This document shows positions 17,887 to 25,137 of a DNA stretch of 64,000 nucleotides, in pieces. The notes below the pieces were generated by a model that saw only the letters and a list, made by a program, of their open reading frames with translations, did not search any database and was not told the DNA's origin. Both the position numbers and the translations under genes were made by a program. Numbering within the stretch: the stretch's first letter is position 1; each line of letters begins with the position of its first letter. The DNA is from JACOMY01 sp046233115 (GTDB lineage Bacteria; Pseudomonadota; Alphaproteobacteria; Kiloniellales; JACOMY01): contig JBJXHM010000021.1 in assembly GCA_046233115.1 (NCBI GenBank), positions 4,976 through 68,975 on the forward strand, in the 5' to 3' direction.

Positions 17887-17914
17887 ATCCTAGTCGGCGG
17901 TCAAGCGCGGTCAA
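17887..17914 (-). promoter_or_regulatory. Candidate sigma-70 type promoter for ileS
   Basis: On the minus strand, TTGACC (17914-17909), a 16-base spacer and TAGGAT (17892-17887) are well placed upstream of ileS. A second TTGACC lies 10 bases closer. It is inferred from consensus match only. Confidence 0.4.
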
Positions 17915-18003
17915 GCATAAGACGCGCATGGCAGCAAGCGCTTCGGGCAGGAGTGTTCCCGACAGAAGCCGTCCGCCGCCCCGGCCCGCAGGCCGGCCTG
18001 ACG

Positions 18004-18459
18004 TTAGGCTGCAGCGGCAGCCGCGGCCTTGGCGGGCACCATCACCTGCGCTTCGCCGTCGACGACGACGGTCTCGCCGACGCAGCAGCGGGTCGCCAGG
18101 GTCACCCGCCGGCGGTCGCGGTCGACGGCGGTGACGGTCACCGTGGCCTCCACAGTGTCGCCGATCTTCACCGGAGCGCGGAACTTCAGGTTCTGCGAAA
18201 GGTAGATGCAGCCGGGGCCCGGCAGCTGGTTGCCCAGCACCGTGGAGATGAAGGCAGCCGACAGCATGCCGTGGGCGATACGCCCCTTGAACATGGTGGT
18301 CTCGGCATAGGCCTGGTCGAGATGCACCGGGTTGTGGTCGCCGGAAAGGTCGGCGAAGGCCACGATGTCCTGGTCGGAGACCGTCTTCACGAAACTCGCG
18401 CTCATACCGACAGAGATCTCGTCGATACCGTATCCCGTCGCGTTGGCTACCTGCTCCAT
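18004..18459 (-). CDS. MaoC-like (R)-specific enoyl-CoA hydratase
   Basis: The 151-residue hot-dog fold protein has the hydratase-2 motif FADLSGDHNPVHLD, with catalytic Asp41 and His46. It then has FKGRIAHGMLSAAFIS, typical of PhaJ/MaoC enzymes that hydrate trans-2-enoyl-CoA to (R)-3-hydroxyacyl-CoA. The C-terminus is an alanine run. It could feed beta-oxidation intermediates into polyhydroxyalkanoate, since the window has a PHB locus at 34-41 kb, but the genes are not adjacent. It stands alone, between the ileS promoter and a gene-free stretch. Confidence 0.88.
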   Translation of the reverse strand: MEQVANATGYGIDEISVGMSASFVKTVSDQDIVAFADLSGDHNPVHLDQAYAETTMFKGRIAHGMLSAAFISTVLGNQLPGPGCIYLSQNLKFRAPVKIGDTVEATVTVTAVDRDRRRVTLATRCCVGETVVVDGEAQVMVPAKAAAAAAA

Positions 18460-18861
18460 CGCGGATTTTCCCTCCGGTTTCCTCGATCTTCTTTCTGATG
18501 CAGTGCAACATGAGCCCTGCGCGGGCGGACGCTAGACAAGGATCTCAAGCGCCGCAAGCTATTTCGCAGTTGCGATGCCGCAAGTGCGAAAGCGACTGGA
18601 CAGGCGGGCACTGAGGCGACATTGTGTCCTAGAGGTCCCGTGCGGACCTTAAATGAAAGGGTCATGGAAAACCCGTTGCGTGCCAAAGCGCTTCGTGATC
18701 CCATGCGCCGAAATCAGTCGGGAACGCGCGCTCCCGGTCACGACCGTCCCTCTCACTGAGTGAGGATATCCGCTTGGTTGTCCTGACTTTTTGCGAGATC
18801 GTCTGCCAAGGAACGCCCGTATCTGGCGGGTAGATGATGCTACACATGAAGGTTGGGGTAG
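18460..18861. other. Gene-free stretch upstream of the cold-shock gene
   Basis: These 402 bases hold the divergent upstream regions of the MaoC-like and cold-shock genes. No open frame here has convincing codon bias. The 100 or so bases before 18862 may be a long 5' leader, which cold-shock genes often have, but I see no conserved element I can name. Confidence 0.4.
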
Positions 18862-19470
18862 ATGTCAGGTCGTTCATCTGGTGGTTGGCAAGAGCCCTCT
18901 GAGCGTGAGGTCGTTGCCGAAGTTAAGTGGTACAATCCGACCAAGGGTTTCGGGTTCGTTCAACTGAGCGATGGCTCTCCGGACGCTTTCCTGCATGTTT
19001 CGGTGGTGGAGCAGACCGGCCGTCAGGATCTTCCTGACGGAACCCGGATCGTTTGCGACCTGGCAGAGGGCCGCAAGGGCCGCCAGGTAGCCTACATCCA
19101 TCGGATCGAGCAGCTGGGTACCGGCAGCGATCGCGCCCCGCGCGAAGGCGGTTTCCGCAGCGGCGGGCACGGCGGCGGTGGCGGCCCGCGGCACGGCGGC
19201 GGTGGCGGCGGCTACGGCGGCGGCGGTGGCGGCGGCTACGGCGACCAGCCGCAAGGCCAAGGCACCACCGTCGACGGAACGGTGAAGTTCTTCGACCAGG
19301 GCAAGGGCTACGGCTTCATCGCTCCGGACGACGGCGGCAAGGACGTCTTCGTTTCGGCCCGTACGCTGGGCCGGGTCGGACTGACCGCGCTGGACAGCGA
19401 TCAGCGGGTCAGGATGGTTGTCCGCATGGGCCAGAAGGGCCCGATGGCGGACAGCGTCGAGCCGATCTAG
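18862..19470 (+). CDS. Two-domain cold-shock protein with glycine-rich linker
   Basis: The 202-residue protein has two cold-shock (OB-fold) domains. The first (about 17-76) carries VKWYNPTKGFGFV, an RNP1-like motif. The second (about 136-202) carries VKFFDQGKGYGFIAPDDGG. They are joined by a linker (about 95-130) made almost only of glycine, with Tyr, His and Arg (GGGGGGYGGGGGGGYGDQ). Double-domain CSPs are typical of alphaproteobacteria and bind single-stranded RNA or DNA. The RGG/GGY-like linker is longer than usual and could add RNA binding or self-association (inference). There is no strong Shine-Dalgarno; GGTTGGGG lies about 5 bases before the ATG. Confidence 0.93.
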   Translation: MSGRSSGGWQEPSEREVVAEVKWYNPTKGFGFVQLSDGSPDAFLHVSVVEQTGRQDLPDGTRIVCDLAEGRKGRQVAYIHRIEQLGTGSDRAPREGGFRSGGHGGGGGPRHGGGGGGYGGGGGGGYGDQPQGQGTTVDGTVKFFDQGKGYGFIAPDDGGKDVFVSARTLGRVGLTALDSDQRVRMVVRMGQKGPMADSVEPI

Positions 19471-19743
19471 CCACAGCCCGGCAGAAGTTCGACCTGGTGG
19501 GGCGATGGTACAGCCGTCGCCCCCCGGTAACGCTCATGGCTCTGCGCGGAACGGGATTCCCGCGGACGGTCGGTTCTTCTCTCGGTTTCCCGTACTTCTC
19601 CCCCACCGTGCCCCAGCAGACGCATCTCTATCGCGGACCAGCTGGGGCTGGATGGCGTCGGATCGAAACGCCTTGTCGGTTGAGTCCTGCTCTACCGCGT
19701 TGATCGCTTGAGCGGCCCCGACCCAAAACGGCGCCAACAGGGC
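19471..19743. other. Gene-free stretch after the cold-shock gene
   Basis: There is no coding frame with plausible codon use here. A short inverted repeat GGGGCGA (19499) / TCGCCCC (19517) lies near the start, and copy B of the dispersed repeat lies at 19662-19698. A strong terminator follows at 19744. The gene-free region as a whole runs to 19885. Confidence 0.45.
19662..19698. repeat. Dispersed intergenic repeat, copy B
   Basis: These bases (ATCGAAAC then CTTGTCGGTTGAGTCCTGC) match 13635-13671 at 27 of 37 positions without gaps. On the opposite strand they contain GGTAGAGCAGGACTCAAC, which superficially looks like part of a tRNA but does not fold as one. Confidence 0.55.
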
Positions 19744-19783
19744 ACGGCCCCGCTCTCTTCAGAGAGCGGGGCCGTTGCTTTTT
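19744..19783 (+). terminator. Strong Rho-independent terminator
   Basis: A 14-base perfect stem, ACGGCCCCGCTCTC (19744-19757) with GAGAGCGGGGCCGT (19762-19775) and loop TTCA, is followed by TGCTTTTT. It ends transcription from the cold-shock side. It may also serve the convergent oxidoreductase gene, whose stop is about 100 bases beyond it. Confidence 0.85.
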
Positions 19784-19885
19784 GAAGTCCGCCGACCACA
19801 GTGGAACCGCGAAACCCTTCCGCCCGAACACATCATGCGTCGAAAGGACGCACAGCGCCGAGCGCCCTGCCCGGCACCGGGTCGT

Positions 19886-20908
19886 TCAGCGGTCGGAGAC
19901 CTTCACCACCAGCTTGCCCAGGTTCCGGCCCTGCAGCAGGCCGATAAAGGCTTCAGGCGCGGACTCCAGGCCTTCGACCACATCTTCGCGGTACTTGAGG
20001 CTGCCGTCGGCGACCCAGGCTTCCAGGTTGCGGTCGGCCTCGGCGTGCAGATGCGCGAGGTCCCAGACGATGAAGCCGCGGAAGGTCAGACGGCGGCGCA
20101 GGATCGCCGCCATCAGCCCGGGCAGACGGTCCGGGCCCGGCGGCGGGGCGGTGTCGTTGTAGTGCGCGATGATCCCGCAGACGGGAATGCGCGCGAAGTC
20201 GTTCAGCAGCGGGAAGACGGCGGAGAAGACCCGCCCGCTGACGTTCTCGAAGTAGACGTCGATGCCGTCCGGACAGGCCGCCGCCAGCTCGGCATCCAGG
20301 TCGGGCGAGCGGTGGTCGATACAGGCGTCGAAGCCGAATTCCTCGGTCACGATCCGGCACTTCTCGGCGCCGCCGGCCACGCCGACGGCGCGCAGCCCCA
20401 GCTTCTTGGCGATCTGCCCGACCACGGAGCCGACCGCGCCCGATGCGGCGGCCACCACGAGGGTTTCACCGGCCTTGGGCTTGCCGATCTCCATCAGGCC
20501 GCAGTAAGCGGTCTGCCCCGGCATGCCCAGGATGCCCAGACGGTAGGACAGCGGGGCTGCGTCGGGATTGACCTTCTTCACCGCCTTGGCCTTGGCCGTC
20601 CAGTGGCTCTGCCAGCCGCCCATGGCCACCACCACGTCGCCGGGCGCAAGGCCGGGCGCCTTGGACTGCTCGACCACGCCCACCGTGCCGGCGGTCATGA
20701 CCTCACCGATCTCCACCGGGGCGGCATAGGACTTGGCCGCGCTCATCCGCCCGCGCATGTAGGGATCGAGCGACATGTAGAGGGTCCGGCAGGCAACCTC
20801 CCCCTCGGCCGGTTCGGCTAGCGGCACCTCCTCGAAGCGGAAGTTCTCCGTGCTGGGCGCACCCTCGGGGCGCGACGCCAGAACCCAACGCTTGTTCATT
20901 TTGCTCAC
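19886..20908 (-). CDS. NADP-dependent medium-chain oxidoreductase (CurA/YncB-like)
   Basis: The 340-residue zinc-independent MDR protein has LYMSLDPYMRGRMS in the N-terminal domain and the Rossmann motif AAASGAVGSVVGQ. These are features of the leukotriene-B4-dehydrogenase/CurA group, which reduces alpha,beta-unsaturated ketones or aldehydes with NADPH. The GxVGxxxGQxAK pattern and the absence of zinc-ligand cysteines support this. MNK three codons downstream (20899) is an alternative start. Physiological substrate unknown. It lies 65 bases downstream of an esterase gene on the same strand. Confidence 0.88.
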   Translation of the reverse strand: MSKMNKRWVLASRPEGAPSTENFRFEEVPLAEPAEGEVACRTLYMSLDPYMRGRMSAAKSYAAPVEIGEVMTAGTVGVVEQSKAPGLAPGDVVVAMGGWQSHWTAKAKAVKKVNPDAAPLSYRLGILGMPGQTAYCGLMEIGKPKAGETLVVAAASGAVGSVVGQIAKKLGLRAVGVAGGAEKCRIVTEEFGFDACIDHRSPDLDAELAAACPDGIDVYFENVSGRVFSAVFPLLNDFARIPVCGIIAHYNDTAPPPGPDRLPGLMAAILRRRLTFRGFIVWDLAHLHAEADRNLEAWVADGSLKYREDVVEGLESAPEAFIGLLQGRNLGKLVVKVSDR

Positions 20909-20973
20909 AGCCTGAGATCCTTCCTATTCAGCCGGCAGGTTTCGCGGACCCTGGCAGAGGCCCGCCGGCACGA

Positions 20974-21990
20974 TCAAGCCTTCTCGCTGCCTTGGCCTTG
21001 TGCCGTCCGGTTCATCCAGCCCGGCGGCGCTCCCTTCGCGAGATCGGCCAGCAGATCGCCCGCCTCGTCCAGGACGTCACGCGCCGCCTTCAGCGCACGC
21101 AGGTTCTTCAGATAGCCGTGCAGCACCCCTTCGTCGCGACGCAAGAGGTGTGGGACGCCGGCCAACGCGAAAGCCTGCGCCAGAGCCCGGCTGTCATCGT
21201 CGAGCGGATCGAGGGTCAGGGTCAGCAGGTAGCTGGGGGGCAGCCCGGCCAGATCGGCGCTCAGCACGTCGAAGCGCGGGTCGTCGCGCTGCGAGCGCCG
21301 GCAGTAGGCATCCTTGTAGAACTCCAGCTCGGCGTTGGTGAGACCATCCAGCTTGCCACCGTAGAGGCGTTGCGAGCAGGAGTCCTTGAGGCCGAAGGCA
21401 CCGTAGAACAGCAGCATTGCCGAGGGCTGTGGCAGGCCGCGGTCCTTCATCTCCAGGCAAGCGCTGACGCAGAGATGTGCCCCGGCGGAATCGCCAGCGA
21501 AGGCCAGCAGACCGGGATCGCGGTCGCGCCCGGCACCGATCACGTCCAGCCGCTCGACCAGATCTGTCACCTCCTCGATTTGCCGTGGGAAGCGCGCCTC
21601 CGGCGCCAGGCTGTAGCCGACGCCAAGCACCGCCCAGCCGCTGGCCCGGCAGAGATAGCGCATGATGCTGTCGTGCGTGTCCAGGGTGCCCAGGACGTAG
21701 CCGCCCCCGTGCAGGTAGACGATCCAGGGGCGCGGGCTGCCCGGTGCGGGATGGTAGAGCCGCAGCGGCAGGGCCGAGGCGCCACAGGCGAAGGTGAAAT
21801 CCTCGACCCGCGCGACCTCTGGGGGTGCAGCGTTCCAATAGGCGTTGGATTCGTTGTATGCTGCCCGCATTCGCGGCAGCGGATGACCGGTGCCGGGTGC
21901 GGTTGCGATTGCCTGCTCCAGACTCTCGCTCTTGCGCACCACGGCTTGCATCTCAGCAGAGAGGAGCGGCCACACGTCGATCTTGCGCAT
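20974..21990 (-). CDS. Alpha/beta hydrolase of the HSL (acetyl-esterase) family
   Basis: I prefer the ATG at 21990 (MRKIDVWPLL); the longer frame begins with TTG at 22011. The 338-residue enzyme has the oxyanion-hole motif HGGGYVLG and the nucleophile elbow GDSAGAH. A C-terminal Asp/His pair is near DPLDD and VLHGYLKN. These are the marks of hormone-sensitive-lipase-like esterases acting on short acyl esters. Its start lies within two bases of another in-frame ATG of the divergent TonB-like gene, so the two share a tiny control region. Confidence 0.88.
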   Translation of the reverse strand: MRKIDVWPLLSAEMQAVVRKSESLEQAIATAPGTGHPLPRMRAAYNESNAYWNAAPPEVARVEDFTFACGASALPLRLYHPAPGSPRPWIVYLHGGGYVLGTLDTHDSIMRYLCRASGWAVLGVGYSLAPEARFPRQIEEVTDLVERLDVIGAGRDRDPGLLAFAGDSAGAHLCVSACLEMKDRGLPQPSAMLLFYGAFGLKDSCSQRLYGGKLDGLTNAELEFYKDAYCRRSQRDDPRFDVLSADLAGLPPSYLLTLTLDPLDDDSRALAQAFALAGVPHLLRRDEGVLHGYLKNLRALKAARDVLDEAGDLLADLAKGAPPGWMNRTAQGQGSEKA

Positions 21991-22057
21991 GCTGTCAAAC
22001 CTGTCTCGCAAGGCCCTGCACCGCCCTGATGCGGGAGGCGCCGCTTCAAAAGGTCTA

Positions 22058-22726
22058 GTGCAGACCAGCCTGCTGCCGCAAGGTGCAGGAGGTCTCGGAC
22101 AGGCCAGCCTGGCGGGCGCCGTCTTGCTGCACCTGGGCGCATCGGGCCTGCTCTTCGCCCCCTGGCCGCAGGGCGCCGGCGGGCCGGAGATCTATCCCGT
22201 CGCCTTCGTCGTGGAGGGACCGCGCGCCACACCGCCGGAGCAGGACCGGATCGCCAGCCTGGTGCAGGGCCTGGACGACCTGCCGCCAGGCGCTCCCGAG
22301 GGCAGCGACAGCGAGGTGAGCGAGAGCGAGCCGGCACCGGGTCCGGAAGTGCCGCCGCCCAAGCCGGTCCGGCGCATCGAACTGCCGAGCAGCGAGGAGG
22401 CCTTCGCCCCGGCCGTGGCCAACCCGCTCCAGATCGCTCAGGAACAGAGCTACCTGGCCCGGGTAACCTCGCGGCTGGAGACGGCCAAGCGCGCCTCCTC
22501 CCTGCTCTCTGCACCACAGGCCAGCGGGCAGCTCACCCTGGGCTTCGTGATCTCGGCCGACGGCCAGGTCGCAGCCTCCTGGCTGGCCGAGGGCTCCGGC
22601 AACCCGCTGCTCGACCGCGCCGCCCTGACCTTGCTACAGCGCACCAGCCCCTTCGACCCGCTGCCCGATAGTCTGGGCAAGCCCCAGCTCGTGGTGCGCC
22701 AGAGCCTCACGCTCGGCCCGCAATAG
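22058..22726 (+). CDS. TonB-family protein (energy transducer C-terminal domain)
   Basis: The frame is open further upstream (ATG 21989), but I prefer the GTG at 22058: AAAAGG lies 5 bases upstream and the product then starts with a short loop and one membrane helix (ASLAGAVLLHLGASGLLF). The 222-residue protein has a proline-rich spacer (PEVPPPKPVRR). The C-terminal region LTLGFVISADGQVAASWLAEGSGNPLLDRAALTLLQRTSPF matches the TonB C-terminal fold. Such proteins span the periplasm and transmit ExbBD energy to outer-membrane receptors; no exbBD or receptor gene is nearby. Start choice is uncertain. Confidence 0.78.
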   Translation: MQTSLLPQGAGGLGQASLAGAVLLHLGASGLLFAPWPQGAGGPEIYPVAFVVEGPRATPPEQDRIASLVQGLDDLPPGAPEGSDSEVSESEPAPGPEVPPPKPVRRIELPSSEEAFAPAVANPLQIAQEQSYLARVTSRLETAKRASSLLSAPQASGQLTLGFVISADGQVAASWLAEGSGNPLLDRAALTLLQRTSPFDPLPDSLGKPQLVVRQSLTLGPQ

Positions 22727-22814
22727 GCAGCGGGCGCTCGCCAACTCTTTCCGCCGACGCAGGCAATCGGGCCATCTGGCGCCCTTGATTTCCTACCCGA
22801 CAAGGATCAAATCT

Positions 22815-22912
22815 TATGGGCTGCCCGGTGCCGCAGTGCGGGCCAGGCAGGGTGACTCCGGCAGGAGGTCACCGTTTAGACGCTTGCTTGCTGCATGAGG
22901 AGCGTTCGGTAC
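22815..22912 (+). ncRNA. ROSE-like RNA thermometer in the hsp20 leader
   Basis: The leader folds into successive hairpins: CTGCC/GGCAG (22821-22850) and GGTGACTCC/GGAGGTCACC (22851-22873). A final hairpin has TTGCT (22888-22892) facing AGGA (22898-22901) across the loop GCATG, extended by TGC/GCG. The UYGCU-versus-AGGA pairing with a bulged G is the defining feature of ROSE elements of alphaproteobacterial small heat-shock genes. The AGGAG it masks is the ribosome-binding site of the GTG at 22913. I matched this by eye; a covariance search was not run. Confidence 0.65.
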
Positions 22913-23323
22913 GTGACAAGACTGTCTCTCTTCTCTTCGCCCTTTCTCCTGGGCTTCGAGCCCTTCGAGAAGGCCATCGACCGCATCTCGAAAGCCGCCG
23001 CTGACGGCTATCCGCCTTACAACGTGGAGCAGCGTGGCGAGGGCCGCTTTCGGATCACCATCGCCGTTGCCGGTTTCGCGACCGAGGACCTGGCGGTGCA
23101 GATGGAGGGCAACCAGCTGATCATCCGCGGCAAACAAGGCGAGCAGGGGGAAAGGGTCTACCTGCACCGGGGCATCGCAGCCCGCCAGTTCCAGCGCAGC
23201 TTCGTGCTGGCGGAGGGCATCAAGGTTACCGGCGCCAGCCTGGAATCAGGGTTGCTGCACGTGGATCTGGAGCGTCCGAAGGTAGAGCCGGAAGTCCGCT
23301 CCATCTCGATCAAGGCGGAATAG
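22913..23323 (+). CDS. Hsp20-family small heat-shock protein
   Basis: The 136-residue chaperone (GTG start) begins MTRLSLFSSPFLLGFEPFEKAID, the standard N-terminus of rhizobial class A/B small HSPs. The ATG at 22895 lies in the loop of the leader hairpin and is not favoured. The alpha-crystallin domain (about 30-130) has YNVEQRGEGRFRITIAVAGF and the late motif LESGLLHVDL. It holds unfolding proteins during heat stress. The DUF1150 gene follows after 74 bases, a common pairing. Regulation is likely by the ROSE-like leader. Confidence 0.92.
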   Translation: MTRLSLFSSPFLLGFEPFEKAIDRISKAAADGYPPYNVEQRGEGRFRITIAVAGFATEDLAVQMEGNQLIIRGKQGEQGERVYLHRGIAARQFQRSFVLAEGIKVTGASLESGLLHVDLERPKVEPEVRSISIKAE

Positions 23324-23397
23324 CCAAACTGCCGGAAACCGTAAGGGAAGAGGCTGCCGCGAATTGCGGGGCCGCAAGTGTGAAAGGAACGACGGTC

Positions 23398-23613
23398 ATG
23401 TACGACGTCAAGACGATACGCGAGATCACGGAGCAGGACCTGGCAGCCCTGGGTCTGGGTCAGGTGGCCTACGTCCGCCCCATCATCATCGACGGCAGCC
23501 TGGCCTATGCCGTCCACGCCGCCAACGGCCACACCCTGGGCGCCCTGCCCTCCGACGCGGCCGCACAGATGGCGATCCGCCAGAACGACCTGGAACCGGT
23601 CGCCCTGCATTAA
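23398..23613 (+). CDS. DUF1150 family small protein
   Basis: The 71-residue protein starts MYDVKTIREITEQDLAALGLGQVAYVRPI and has the compact beta-rich middle of the DUF1150 family, AYAVHAANGHTLGALPS. AAGGAA lies 11-16 bases before the ATG; an in-frame GTG at 23380 is possible. In alphaproteobacteria this family usually sits right after an hsp20 gene, as here, and may be co-induced with it. Biochemical function unknown. Confidence 0.85.
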   Translation: MYDVKTIREITEQDLAALGLGQVAYVRPIIIDGSLAYAVHAANGHTLGALPSDAAAQMAIRQNDLEPVALH

Positions 23614-23703
23614 GGATCACTTCCCCCGAACTGAGTGCGGCGCGGGCGACCTCTCGATCGCCCGCGCCGCTTTGCGTTCCAAACTGTCGTCGCGGTGCCG
23701 GCG

Positions 23704-24168
23704 TCAGGCCGCGTGGCTGGCCGGGATGCTGGTCAGAAGGGCATAGAGCGCGTCGCTGTTGGCGGCGCCGCGCAGCTTCTCGCAAAAGGTCCGGTCGCGC
23801 AGCAGGCGGGAGACCTGGGCCAGGGCCTTCAGATGGTCGGCACCGGCCGACTGCGGTGCCAGCAGCACGCACATCAGGTCCACCGGCTGCTCGTCGATCG
23901 CATCGAAGTCGATCGGCTCCGCCAGCCGCGCGAACAGCACGTGGAGGCGCTTCAGATTGGCCAGCTTGCCGTGCGGAATGGCAACCCCGTGGCCGACGCC
24001 GGTGGTGCCCAGGCGCTCGCGCACCAGCAACACCTCGAAGACCTCACGCTCCGGCTCGCCTGTGATCCGGGAGGCCCGACGCGCCAGCTCTTGCAAAGCC
24101 TGCTTTTTACTCGAGACTCGCAGCCCGGCGATCACACCTTCCGGTGACAACAGGTCAGCCATGTTCAT
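23704..24168 (-). CDS. ptsN: Nitrogen-PTS enzyme IIA (PtsN)
   Basis: The 154-residue EIIA-Ntr domain is phosphorylated on His66 in VAIPHGKL. TTGVGHG precedes it and FDAIDEQPVDLMCVLLAP follows, as in characterised PtsN. I chose the ATG at 24168 (MNMADLLSPE); the frame extends upstream. PtsN regulates potassium and nitrogen/carbon homeostasis by protein contacts. It closes the lptCAB-rpoN-hpf-ptsN series and is 118 bases from hpf. Confidence 0.94.
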   Translation of the reverse strand: MNMADLLSPEGVIAGLRVSSKKQALQELARRASRITGEPEREVFEVLLVRERLGTTGVGHGVAIPHGKLANLKRLHVLFARLAEPIDFDAIDEQPVDLMCVLLAPQSAGADHLKALAQVSRLLRDRTFCEKLRGAANSDALYALLTSIPASHAA

Positions 24169-24286
24169 GAGAAGCAAACCCCAAGTGCGTTGCAAACGAT
24201 GCGAGTGGACAGCCCCTCGGCTACCGCTGAGCGAGCGCGCCGTTTCCTTTTAACGCGCAACCGGCAAGAGACACTGCGTTCTGTCT

Positions 24287-24874
24287 TTAGCCCTGGCCGG
24301 TGTTCTGTGGGTCGACCCAACCGATTGTACCATCATTTCGGCGATAGACCATGTTTAAGCCGCCGTGCGCCTTGTTCTTGAACATCAAGGCGGGCTCCTG
24401 CATCAAGTCCAGCCGCATCACCGCCTCGCTGACGGTGAGCAGCCCGATCTGCGCCGCCAGTTCCGCGATCACCGGCGGTGCATCCGAACCTTCTGATTCG
24501 GAAGGCAGATCCGCATCGTCGCTTTCATCGCCCGGCTGCAACACATAGGCCATAGTGGGCAGCGACTCGATCGGCAGCTTGTGGTGGTCGCGCAGCCGCC
24601 GCTTGTTGCGGCGCAGCCGCTTGGACAGGTGCTCTGCCGCCGAGTCGAAGGCCGGATAGGGTTCGTGACCGGCCCCGTCGGCGAACATTTCCACATGTTT
24701 ACCCACATGTGCGTGAATCATCGCCCGGTATCCGGATGCCTCACGCGCAACGGTGACGCCGACGTCGATCGCGTCCCCGAAGTACTTGTCCAGCGTGTTG
24801 ATGAGCTTGTCTTCGATGTGCTGACGGAAAGCGTCGCCAACGTCCATCTGCTTGCCGGTGACCGTTAACTTCAT
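24287..24874 (-). CDS. hpf: Long-form ribosome hibernation promoting factor
   Basis: The 195-residue protein starts MKLTVTGKQMDVGDAFRQHIEDKL. It has the HPF/RaiA N-terminal domain (about 1-100, ending RLRRNKRRLRDHHK), an acidic linker (about 115-135, DESDDADLPSESEGS) and the C-terminal dimerisation domain (about 140-190, AVMRLDLMQEPALMFKN...GGLNMVYRRNDGTIGWVDPQ). Long HPF dimerises 70S ribosomes into inactive 100S particles in stationary phase. Earlier in-frame starts exist but no HPF has such an extension. Confidence 0.95.
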   Translation of the reverse strand: MKLTVTGKQMDVGDAFRQHIEDKLINTLDKYFGDAIDVGVTVAREASGYRAMIHAHVGKHVEMFADGAGHEPYPAFDSAAEHLSKRLRRNKRRLRDHHKLPIESLPTMAYVLQPGDESDDADLPSESEGSDAPPVIAELAAQIGLLTVSEAVMRLDLMQEPALMFKNKAHGGLNMVYRRNDGTIGWVDPQNTGQG

Positions 24875-25137
24875 GGCCTGCTGCGGATTTCTCGTTTCAT
24901 CACTTGAATATGGTGATCCGCGTCCCGAGAGTCCCGCCCTTTTCGAGCGCCCCGGTGACGAGGAAGCGCGGAAGCTAGCGATGCCCCCTCGGACTGTCAA
25001 GCATAGCACAGCCGCGCCACAGGCAAGCCCTCTTCTCGCTCGCGACAGCGGAAAAAATCCACAGCGGCGCGGCGACCGCCTCAGTTCTGCGGGCGACGCA
25101 GCTAGGCGGCATCGATTTCACCGCACTACAGTACATT

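Noticed and set aside
19625..19720. tRNA-like stretch on the minus strand (GGTAGAGCAGGACTCAAC)
   Set aside because: No 7-base acceptor stem or consistent D, anticodon and T arms can be formed; it matches the dispersed repeat instead.
22784..22820. Sigma-32 promoter (CTTGATT) upstream of hsp20
   Set aside because: The next CTTAT-like -10 lies 23 bases away, too far for the consensus.
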